Shown here in pieces: positions 33,201 through 45,200 of a stretch of 64,000 nucleotides of DNA. Positions within the stretch are counted from its first letter, which is position 1; the number at the start of each line of letters is the position of its first letter. A program made the translations under genes and the position numbers. The notes under the pieces were generated by a model that did no database searches, was not told the origin of the DNA, and saw only the letters and a program-made list of their open reading frames with translations. Location: the NCBI GenBank assembly GCA_030847615.1, contig JAUMIR010000001.1, forward strand, positions 83,997,501 to 84,061,500, written 5' to 3'. The DNA is from Gambelia wislizenii (lineage: Eukaryota; Chordata; Lepidosauria; Squamata; Crotaphytidae).

Positions 33201-36200
33201 TGTAGATATTTAATTACAGTTGCCCCATCACATTCGCGAACTCAGCATTCGCGGTTTTGGGAGGGCCCCCCTGCCTCCCAAAACCGCGACAGGGGGCCTC
33301 CGGAGGCCCCATGAAGGCCTTGGGAGGGAGGGGGAGGGCCGGGGAGGTCTCCATGGGGCCTTCGGAGACCCTCCGGAGGCCCCATGAAGGCCCTGAGAGG
33401 GAGGGAGGAGGCTGGGGAAAGCGACTATGGGGCCTCCGGAGTCCCCATGGTCGCTTTGGCGGGGGAGGGCAATCATTATTCGCGGATTTTTCACATTCGC
33501 GGGGGTCTGTGGAACCTAACCCCCGCGAATGTGAAGGGACGACTGTACAACCATTTTCTTGAAAGCTATATACATCTCTAAGTACTGGTAATATTCTTCA
33601 TATATAAATTGAAGATACTTCCAGTGTGTGCTTCAGTTTCCTTCTACCTGCATAGAGATACATCCTCCAGATTGCAGCTGGCTATTATATTGGAAGAATG
33701 TTCCAGTACTGAATAAGCAAAACCCTCATTTTTGCTCAGTTTTCCTAATCTCATGTTTTTACTGAATACATGATTTTCCATTACTTAGTTCCTACAACAA
33801 AACTAATTGACTGAAAGCACCTGTGTATCTCATTGACTTTAAGGTTAATCTGAAGAGACCATGTCCCTTTTGGGCAGATGATGGCCATTGTTCTATCAGA
33901 GATTGCCATGTAGAGCCTTGTCCTGAGGTATGTTTCAAAAGAAAAGAAAGCCAAAATAATCTCTCTCTCTCTCTTTTCTCTCTCTCATTGTCATAAATCT
34001 AATAGTGATATTACAGGTTGAGTATCCCTTATCTGGAAGTCCGAAATACTCCAAAATCTAAAGTTGTCTAAGTGGGTGGTTGAGATAGTGACATCTTTGC
34101 TCTCTGATGGTTCAGTGTACACAAACTTTGTTTCATACACAAACTTTGTTTCATGCACAAAATCATTTAAAATACTGTGTATAAAATTACCATCAGGCTA
34201 TGTGTATAAGGTGTATATGGAACATAAATGAATTTTTTGTTTAGACTTGGGTCCCATCTCCAAGATTATGTCTATGCAAATATTCCAAAATCCAAAAATA
34301 AATAAATAAATCCCAAACACTTTGGTCCCAAGCATTTCGCATAAGGGATACTCCACGTGTACCTACAATTGAGTCTTTGAAATTAATGGAAGTTGTGAGT
34401 CTCAACTAACTGAAATCCCATTGATTTCAATGGTTCTTCTATAGTTAGGGCTAGCATTGGATTTAACCCACTGGTATGAACTCATTTAACCAAGGTTGTT
34501 GGGTTTTTCTAGTAAATGTCTGAAATTGTGAGCTTTGTTATGTTTTTAATGGTATCTTGGTATACATGCTCTACTTGTGGAAAGATACTTGCTAGTGAGA
34601 TCCTTGCTCTCAGTAAAGAAGCAGTCAGTGTTCAATTGAACTTATTGTTGTTGTGTGCCTTCAAGTCATTTCTGATTTGTGGCAACCCCAAGGCAAACCT
34701 ATCACGGGGTTTTCTTGACAAGATTTGTTCAGATGAGGTTTTCCTCTGAGACAGAGAGTGTGACTTGCCCAAGATCACCTAGTGGGTTTCCATGGCTGAA
34801 CAGGGATTTGAACCATGGTTTCCAGAGTCATCCCCATTACTCAAATTACTACGCCATGCTAACTTGCAGTTGAAGTACTAGATTAAATAAGTTAGATGCT
34901 GAAAGCCTAATGTAATTGCTTTTTTCATTCTATTAAAATTGGTGGATCTGCTGTGGTTTAAATCACACCTTTGACTTAAATAGCATTTAGATTTTGTTCA
35001 TAACATGATGAGTGACTCTGTTTTCAATGCTAGCCAAATTTACAACCCTATCCTAAGCATTTTACAGAGAAGGTCCACAGATTTAATAGAATTGCAACTT
35101 GTCAAAATTGTGAAATCCAATGTAAAAGATTTCTAGGCTTTCAAACAGTTCATCAGGAACCTCAACTAGCTTCCTGATGGCTTGGCTCACCCATTTAACT
35201 GATCCAGTATGGTGTAGTGGTTGGAGTATTGAACTGGGGCTTATGAGATCAAGGTTCTAGTCCCCATTAAGCTGGTTGACTTTGAATCAGTCACTCATCA
35301 ACTTGAACTGCTTCACTAAGTTGTTGTAGGAATGAAAGTGGGAAGGAGGAGAGCTGTGTACCTTGCTTTGAGCTCCTTGGAAGAAAAGTAGGATATTAAT
35401 GATACTAATAAAATAAAATTCTGTACTTTCTTCAGCTTATAAGAGTGAATAGTTACATCATTTGTATATTTCTTCCAGAGTAAAGTACCAGTTGGAATTA
35501 AAGCTGGAAGTGCTAACAAAGTGAGTAATTTCTTCCTAAGTATTTTATTTTATTTTATCCATTTATATCACACCGTTCTCCCAATAATGGGACTCAAGGC
35601 AGCTAACAACATATTTAAAAGCAATACAGATTAAAACTATACAAATTCATTATTAAAAGTATAAATATAAGAGTTATTTAGAAAGCGATTAAGCACTTTA
35701 TAAAGTCAAAACATTAAACATTAAAATATTAAGCTTTGTTTAAAAAACCTTTTGTTGTGTTCCTTCAAGTCATTTCTGATTTATGGGGACCCTAAGGTGA
35801 ACCTGTTATGGGGCTTTCTTGGCAAGTTTTGTTCAGAGGGAGTTTGCCTTGCCTTCCACTGAAGCTGAGAGATTGTGACTTGCTCAAGGTCACCCAATGG
35901 GTTTCTATGGCTGAGTGGGGATTTGAATGCTGGTCTCCAGAATCATAGTCCAACATTCAAATCACTATACCATATTGTCTCTCAAAAGACCATATACAAA
36001 GCTTAAAAACAGCACTGCACAGCATTCAACCCCCCCCCATCAGTTTTTAAAATCCTGATGGCATAAAAACATTTTGACTTGCTGATGGAAAGGAGAGCAA
36101 GGACAGGGGCATCCTGGTCTCCCTAGGAAGGGAATTCCAAAGTCTGGGAGCAGCCACCAAGAAGGCCTTCTCCTTTGTTCCTACCAAATGAGAAGGTGGT

Positions 36201-39200
36201 GAGACAGAGAGGCGGCCTCTCCAGATTTGTAGAGTTCTAAGGGGCTCATAAAGGGAGATAACAGTCCTTCAGGTAACCTGGACTCAAACCATATAGAGCT
36301 TTATAGGTCAAAACCAGCACTTTGAATTGTGCCCTGAAACAGACGGGTAGCCAGTGGAGCTGTTGCAGTAAGCGAGTTGTGTGCTCCCTGTAGCCAGCCC
36401 CTGTTAACAATCTGGCTGCAGCTCTTTGAGCCAACTGAAGTTTCTGAGCACTTTTAAAAGGTAGGCCCACATAGAAAGTACTACAGTAATCTAAATGGGA
36501 TGTAACCAAGGCATGTACCACCATGGCCAGATCTGACTTCTCCAGAAATGGGTACAGTTGGTGCACAAGCTTTAGCTGTACAAATGCACTCCTGGTCATT
36601 GCTGAAACCTGGGCCTCCAAGTTCAGAGCTGAATCTAGGATTACCCACAAACTGTGAACCTGCATTTTTAGGAGGAGTATAACCCCATATAACACAAACC
36701 AAATCCCTATTCCCAAATTCGTCTTTCAACTGACCAGTAGTACTGCTATCTTGTCTAGATTAAGCTTCATTTTATTGGTCCTCATCCAGTCCATTACAGC
36801 TGCCAGGCACCAGTTTAGCACAGGAACAGCTTCCTTGGAATTAGGTGGAAAGGAGTAATAGAGCTTGATATCATCAGCATACTGGTGACACCTGACCCCA
36901 CAACTCTGGACAACCTCTCCCAGAGGTTTCATGTGAATGTTAAATAGCATAGGGAACTACACAGGTCAATGGCCAAGGAGTTGAACAGGAATCCCCTAGC
37001 ATGGCCCCCGAGACCACTTCTCCAGGAAAGAACAGAGCCACTATAGAACAGTACCTCCAAGCTCCATCCCAGAGAGGTAACTCAGAAGGATACCATGGTC
37101 AATGATATCAAAAGCCTCCAAGAAGTCCAGCAAAACCAAGAGGGGCACACTCCCTTGTCCAGTTTCTGGCATAGGTTGTCTGTCACAGTGGGCTGTTGAG
37201 TGAATCATAATAATAATAAAATGTATTTATACCCCGCCCCTCTGTTAAAACAATCGGGGCGGCTTACAAAAATTAAAATACAATACATTTAAAAATCCCT
37301 AAACACCCCCCACCCCACCCTCCCCCATAAAAAAATATTAAACAAATATAAATTAAAAAGCAACTGATCTAAAATCACATTTAAAAACAATAAATACAAT
37401 AAATAGCTAGCGGACTAAAAGAGGCCAGGATCCCCTGAGGCCTGAGTGGCTTACATTTTCTCTTTTGGACACAATTGTAACAGCTTCCTGACCATTCAAA
37501 ACAGCTCTGCTGAATAGTTCTGTGTGGCTGCAACAGTGATAGCCAGAAAAGCTTTTTTTTGCTAGTTTTACTGCCCCATGATAGGCCTTTAAATAAATTT
37601 TAGCCTGTTTTCGGTCAGAATGGCTCTGAGTTTTCTGCCACCATTGCTGTAGTCTCCATCTCACTCTTTCATGTCTGCCAGCTCCTTAGAAAAGCAGGAG
37701 GCTGGTTTAGCTCTACTCCATGAGAAGGCCAGTTAGGAGTGATTGTGTCCACTGCCCAGGTCATTTCCCCATTCCAGAGATCAACTAGGGCTTCAATAGG
37801 ATTGCCTTTTAAGGCAGCAGGAAATTCCCCAAGAGCCATCAGGAATCCACCCAGCCTCCTGGTGCAGGCTATCTTAATGGGTCCTGTGCCCCTGCAGAGG
37901 CTCTGAGTCCCAGCAAGTCTGAATCTGACCAAGAAGTGGCCTGATCATAACAGTGGAATAATAGAGAACTCCTTCATTTGATCACCTCCATCCCACCCTG
38001 TACAGAAAATAAGGTCTAGAGCGTACCCAGCAGCATGAGTGGGGTCAGATACCACTTGGAACAGACCCGTAGTTTTCCTTGAAGACATGAAGTTACGAGC
38101 CACTCCTAATAAGGTAGCCTCAGCATGGATGTTGAAGTCCTCAGCTTCACAAGCTGTGGGGACTGCAGTGCCACCCCGAAGACTACTACAGCTAGCTCAG
38201 GAAAGGAGACTGTTAAGGAGCAGGGTGGGCAGTCCACTAATAGAATTTCTCATTTGTTCTAGCCACCTACCTTTAAATAACATATTCAAATCTTGCAGAC
38301 TGAGGGACTGAGTGCCTGGTCAGGGGGATATTATTCCAATAGACCACTGAAATTCCACCTCTCCCTCTCCCCAGGTCTCGCCTGCTGCTGTTCAGAGACT
38401 CCAGGTGGGTAAAGCTGAGAGAGATTAACTGCCCCCCCCTCGCCTCATCCAACCAGGTCTCTGTAATAAATAATAAAATAGGACAGCTCTCCCTGCCCCC
38501 GCCAACAAAAGGCAAAGTGCAGTTGCTCAGTTACCAAAGCTTGCTACCCACTCACGCCAATCCCAATAGTTGCCATTGCATTGTGCTATATTTGTTCAGT
38601 GGGGAAGCTGGTGGGGGCTTTCTCATTGCTGTTTTGTATATGTGTGTGTTTTCTTTTCTGTTGGAGAGCATTGAAGCACAGTAGAACCAGAGAGTCACAC
38701 TGTGTTTTCTTGCCATGGAAACGCAGTTGATCATTCTCTCTGTTTTTTTATTTTCCTGTTTATCAAGGTGAGCAGAAGCAAAGCAGATCTAGTCTCAGAA
38801 TGGGCAGCTTGATCAGCAGGCATTCATAATGTGGCTTTCTCCTAAAAGGTCACTTCTGAAATTGCCTGTATGGTCCAATGTCAGGCAAACACTGAAGAAT
38901 TATTATTCATACTTCAATCTTCATATTTGCATTTCCCCCTTATATTCATGCTTGTCTCTGATATGAGATATTTTGATACAGAGTCTTATGCTACCTTTTT
39001 CCTAAACATGATAGGAGATTTTGAAAGTTTGTACAGGACTGAAAATGTCTTTCACTGTTTCAGAAGGGGCAATACTTTGGAAGATCAATTTTGCAAAGAG
39101 TACTGTCCCTGTTGTCACTACTACCATAAGTAAAAATATCTGTGTTGTACATAAAATATTGGATATCTTGTCTCAACAGTATTCAAAGGTAGTAAACCAT

Positions 39201-42200
39201 ACCAAAGAACTTGAAGACTGTGAACAAGCTAACAAACTGGGTGCAATTAATAGCACTTTAAGGTAAGCCTTATTTTTAAGAGTTTAAGTAAAAGAGGTAG
39301 ATCTTGATATTTAGTAATAATTTTTGGATACACCTCCAGATGGCTGTACTCATAGGCATTGTGGAAAACATATTTATGTTAATCCCATTTTATCAAACTG
39401 GTAGGTAAAATTTGTATACACATACAATGAATACAAGAAATAAGATATTGCCTCTTAGTTTTCAGAACTATTCCTCTGCTAGCAAGATGTCATGAACCTA
39501 AAATGTATTTCTGGACTGTTCTGATCTTTTCTTGTTCCTTTCAACAAATATCTGTTTGCTAGAGTTAGGTACACAGTAAAGGATATTCTTGATCATTGGG
39601 TTAAGAAATTTACAGAACAGTATAGTAAGGAAAAGAAAGAAGCCCTTTAGTGTGTGAGACCTAAGCCTAGCTATCTAAAAAAAATGTTACCATGTTTGGA
39701 GTGCAAATATGGAATTACAGTATAACTGAAATCTCCTGTAAGAAGGCAGTTGCTTGGGCATTGTTTACTTCACTTGTCATAACATGGAAGAATACAGATC
39801 TTACATTTTCTGCTACTTTTATGTCATGGCTTTACACACTTATTTTTGTTATTACTTACTTTGGGGGGCTGCCTTGATGTTCTTTGGGGACTGTAATTGA
39901 TAATAAAATTGTTTTAGCCTTGTTTCAATAGTAATCTGGAGTTTTTTTATATGAAAGGGAAATGGTATAAAAATATAAATCAATGCATTGTCCATTTACA
40001 GAGGGCCAGTGTGCTGTAGTATTTTGAGCATTCGACTATCACACTGGAGGCCAGAGTTCAAATCCCCACTCAGCTATGGAAACCCATTGGATAACATTGA
40101 GCAAATCACACTCTTTCAGTCTCAGAGGAAGGCAGATTTCTGAAGGAATCTTGCCAAGAAAACCCTGTGATAGGGTCGCCATAAGTTGGAAACGACTTGA
40201 AGGCACACAACAACAACAACATTGTTAATAAATAAAACATAAGTAACAGCAACATAAATAAATACATATAATAAATAAACATTGTTCATTTATTAACACT
40301 ATTTTTCTCTTATCTTTCTACAGCAACCAAAGTAAAGAGGCTTTCATTGACTGGGCCAGATATGATGATTCACAGGATCATTTTTGTGAACTAGATGGTA
40401 AAACTGTTTGTTCGTTTGAATCATGTGCTTTGCAACCTATGTTTTTTAACCATAAAATTTTATTTCCCATACACTTGGAAAGTTGATCCGTTCACTTCAC
40501 AAAGAAAATGCTTGTCCAAATCCTTTTAGAAAACCAACCTTGTTCTAATGAGCCTCCAAACAGAAATGAGCCAGGGCATCATGCACTCCACCTCTCACAA
40601 TTTTCCTATCCATTTACATTTGATCACTGTCCATAGTTTGTCACAATGTACAGACCAAACTTTGCTGACTAGCATTTTCTATCCTATATACTAATAGCAC
40701 ACTCACTTTCAGAGTGCCTATACATAGGTAGCATATGCATACTCACATGTACATGTATAAGTGAATATTACCGGATTTGGGGCAAGTCACAATTATTGGT
40801 GAGCAGTCTGTTTTTTACAGACAAAAAACATTTGGAAAAAAATATAGGTGGTGGGCAATTTCCTGAAGCAGCATGAGAATTGACCATGCGTAGTAGCCAC
40901 AAAATGCTGACTAATGAGGTGGGGGAGGAAATGGGATGGAGTGCCCTGGAAGATATTACGGCCATGTAGTTGGCTATAACCACTGAAATACGATGCATTT
41001 TATTGCAGGTTCCACTTATGTCCAAATTAATAAATTATGGTCACTGCTTACCTTTTAAACAAATTTATATTTGTTGCATCAAAGCTTGCCTTGTATTTTG
41101 GTTTAAAATGTAAGCACTTACCATAATTTGCCAGTTTGGATGTAATGGCATCCTTTGGTTAGCACTAAACAAATGTGTGTCTTGTTCATAATCTTCTACA
41201 CCATGATTTGAAGGATTATTGTATCTGTTGTATTTGTAAGGTGTCTGCTAATTCTGCTGTTGTCCCAAATACAAGTTAACATTTTAACATCTTAAAAGTG
41301 TTGAAATCCTTTTTTTAAACTGGAGTCATATGCCCATATATGCAGGTGGATTGTTTCACATATTCAGTTATTTTCTCTTTTTGGTGCAGTTACAACTGAT
41401 TTTTAGCAAATACAGTTGCCCCTCCGTATCCACGGATTTGGTATCCATGGATTTAGGTATTCACAGCTTGAAAATATTCTTTAAAAAATAATAATCCAAA
41501 AATCAAACTTTGATTTTGCCATCTTATATAAGAGACACCATTTTACTATGCCATTGCATATAATGGGTCTTGAGTATTCATGGATTTTGGTACCCATGGG
41601 GGTCCTGGAACCAACCCCCAGCAAATATGAAGGGACAACTGTATAGCAAAAGAAATTGTGAAAGTCAAATTGGGTTCCACTTAACAGCAAGCTAGGTTTC
41701 TTCCATAAAAAAATTGTTGGTGTCATGTAGCTTCAAATGTTTGTAGTGCCAACTAACAATGTCCTAGTACCATTTTCTGTTATGTTTTCTTTCCCAATAT
41801 TTTGTGAAGAAAAAAAGTTGTAACAGGCTATCAGCTGTAGTATTTTATTTACATTTTTATAACCCAAAGTTCCCTGTTTAAGAGTTGAATAGGTGGTTTA
41901 GGGTAAAATTTGCAAATAGTTTTTAATCTCCCACTCTCGTGTGTGTGTGTATAGTGGTTGTTAGTAGTAGTATTAATAAACTTCTGTATCAAGCAACCTA
42001 TTTGTCTTTTTTTTTGTATGGTAAAAGAAGTGAAGAAGTCACCTGAATTATTTGTTTCCTTTAGATGAGCGATCTCCTGATGCTCAGTATGTGGATTTAT
42101 TGCTGAATCCAGAGCGCTATACTGGATACAAAGGGCCTTCTGCATGGAGAGTGTGGAACAGTATCTATGAAGAAAATTGCTTCAAGTAACTGGGGAGGGA

Positions 42201-45200
42201 GGGCAACATTAAAACATTTGAGTTTCTTTGAAATGCAGAAAATATATCTCAAGTCTTTTCTTTCCTTCAGACCACGGTCAGTGTATCGTCCACTAAATCC
42301 TCTGGCACCAAGCAAGGGTGAGGCATTCAAACCTTTGTAACTTAATAATGGTTAGAAAGTTTGAAGTGACACATGCCTGAGTCATTTAAGAATGCAGTAA
42401 GGACTTAGAGAACAAATTCCTCTTATATAAACTCTCTGATGGCCCTTTTTCGTGTCCATATTTTATTTATCTGTTTCCTTAACATGCATTCCTCCTTTGA
42501 CAGTTGCTGTCAAGCTGGTTTACAAAATGAATCCATGTTTTTAAAAAGTGTGAAATGTGCCAAATGTTGTTGTTGTGTGCCTTCGAGTCATTTCTGACTT
42601 ATGGCGACCCTAAAGCAAACCTATCACACGGTTTTCTTGGCATGATTTGTGCAGAGGGGGGGGGGTTCCTTTGCCTTTTTCTGAGGCAGAGAGAATGTGA
42701 CTTGCACAAGGTCACCTGGTGGGTTTCCGTGGCCAATTGGGGATTTGAACCTTGGTCTCCAGAGTCATAGTCCAGCTCTCAAACAACAACGTGTCTCCAC
42801 TTGGCCGTGCCTGCAGTCAGTTCCCTGCCATGCTCATCCAGATACAGTTAGTGGGGGGTGGTATGTTTACTGTTGGGAATGGGAGAGGAGTGTGAGTGAG
42901 CAGCCGGGGCCTGGCACTCAAGGTCACATCTGGCTGAGATGGAAGAAGGATGGAGGGGGATCTTTGCCCACAAAACTGCATTTTAAAAGCTACACCTTTT
43001 GTCTTGGGGGCCAGTTCTGCCAATATTCTGGACCTATTCACTTCATTGCCTCTTCAATAAAACACTTTCACTAGTGGTTGTTGTCTGAGTGAGCTGAAAT
43101 CTGACGGGACCCTTACATTGACCACACTGGCTCTCTAACGTGCCAAATACACTAATAAAAATCAGGAAAGATAAAATAGCAAACAAAGATAAAAGAGCAA
43201 CAATAGCAAAAGCTTCTAAATACTGTTGAAAGCATGTGTGAACAGAACAGACTTCATCTGGTGTATAAAAGACATGAGGATAGGAAGTTTCATACAGAGA
43301 TCAATGGTCTGGACCCTACCACAGAATAAGCATTGCATTTGTTAGCTACTTGCCTAGCATCTGTAGGTATAGGCATACAGAGAAGAGTCTCTGAAGCTGA
43401 TCTCAGCTAACAAGCAGGTTCATCTTAGAGAAGGAGGGCATTTAGTTACCAGGCTTGTCAAATCAGCAAGTTTCTGAAGTCTTTTAACACATGGTTGCTA
43501 TGGTCACAGCATGCAGTCCCACTTAATCTGGCCACCCCATTTTGCATCTGTTGACATTTCTGGAAACTTCACATGCCCCACAAATAAACTCACTTTAGTA
43601 GACTAGTTTAGTGTGTGAACTTGATTTGAATAGTTATACTTCCCTTAAAGATCTGAGCAGATACAACTTTGGTTGTTTGGTTAATCCATGTTTAAACTCA
43701 TGTTTTTGTACAGTGTGACTATTTTGAGATTAATACAATATTTACATCTTAATGTTCTCAATACAAGGACTGATAGACTGATAACTTTATCACACTCCAC
43801 TGTTATAGTGGTATTATTCCACTTTAACTGCTTTGGATGCCTCCTGTGGAATTCTGGGGTTTGTAGTTTAGTGAAGCCGAAGAGATCTCTGGCTGAGAGT
43901 TCCAAATGTTTCTCCCTAAACTGCAAATCCTGGGATTCCACAGGAGGCAGCCATAGCAGTTAAAGTGGAATAATAGCGCTATAACATTGTAGTGTGATCA
44001 AATCCTGAATAATGAATCAAAAAGTTTATGCATTTTAAAGACATTGACAAATGTATATCTTTGTTTAAAATATAATATATTAATAGAATAAATTATTACT
44101 TATCTTTTAAAACTTTCCTTTTTTCAGGGGAGGATGATGGTGAGTTTTTATAATGTAATATTCTTTCAGTGTATTTCTTAAGTTCTGAAGCAAATAAAAA
44201 TGCAACAGTTAACATATTTGAAGTCTACAACTTAAACCTAACACTGTGCTTAATGTTGCCATTGAGTTTCAAGATGGGAAGGGAAGGAGGGCAAAGAGAA
44301 GCCAGATCATGAACATCAGGACTTACATCAGTTAGTCTTTGGAACATGGATGCTATTTGCTTATCCTTTTCTTGTGGCTAGTGGGAATGGTACTTTCATA
44401 ATTAGTACTAATTTGTTTGGATAGGTATTTCTGTGCTGATCACTGTGAAGAAAGCACAGCACTAAATCTCTGGAGATCTGTGCATTAGTAAATGCTAGCA
44501 TACCTGTAACAGAATTTGGGCTTTTGACATTGTCCAACTGGTTCTTATGCATGCTTATATAAAAGTAGATTTTTTAAAAAAATTGATATAGTCTTGGGTG
44601 TTTCTTAATGGGCTGGGGAATTGTTTTGATTCATTTCTTAGGGTATTTTAAAACTATTTAGCAATTTCAAAATTCTAATCTGAATTTATTTTTGTGTTCC
44701 CAGGAGAATCATTCTATAAATGGCTAGAAGGTAAATATTTTACCTTGGAAAAATGTTAATGAAATAGAAGATAGTTATTTCAGTTCAGCTGCATAAACAG
44801 AGTCCTGTTGTGGCTGACTTATCAAGAAAACTCATGCCACATTAAGCTTTCAGTCTTTTTTTAAAAATTCCATAGGACTTGGTCATTTGTTTCTCAAAGA
44901 CTGTAATGATGAAATCATAATACTGACATCATAGCTCAAGGTCACCTTATCAAAAAGGTGCAACGGGACATATTTAATACATTGTTCAAACCAAATGCTC
45001 AAATAGATCTGTAAGATTAATAGCATGGTTAGAACATAAGCTTAGGAAAGTAAAATGTCTCCCACTATCTACATGAGCAAGGTGCCTGTTATCATTTGGT
45101 GCTTCTTATCTCCACTTACTTTGTCACCTATGTGCAGTCCCCTGTGTCACCTTCTATGCACAGGTTTGGATCTAGCCTTTTCACTTAGTTCAACCTTGGG

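Larger units (their letters stand above)
30295..33843 (+). other. ERO1B: ERO1B intron 2
   Basis: Bounded by gtaatg and tttaag. Mostly unique-looking AT-rich DNA with one antisense SINE (31415) and the GC-rich Tigger-like element (33215). Confidence 0.85.
35535..38530 (-). mobile_element. Old degraded L2 LINE in ERO1B intron 4, with two later insertions
   Basis: Minus-strand translation gives decayed L2 pieces in order: [13 protein letters not shown] (endonuclease, about 38450-38470), a linker near 37600-37900, [15 protein letters not shown] with YADD (36726-36950), and [15 protein letters not shown] with [15 protein letters not shown] (36246-36716). Its 3' UTR continues to about 35535. It has many stops and frameshifts. 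A Sauria-type SINE (35750-35982) and the 3' end of a younger L2 (37205-37440) interrupt it. Confidence 0.82.

Noticed and set aside
33228..33562. Pro/Arg/Gly-rich frames on both strands
   Set aside because: They lie wholly within the GC-rich core of a Tigger-like element.
36246..36716. 156-codon minus-strand frame as a possible gene
   Set aside because: It is the C-terminal RT block of a decayed L2, not a host gene.
42804..43090. Possible solo LTR or polyadenylated insert (AATAAAACACTTTCACT followed by GTCTGAGTGAGCTG)
   Set aside because: The end resembles an LTR polyadenylation region, but I could not find matching TG...CA borders, a target duplication or internal sequence.
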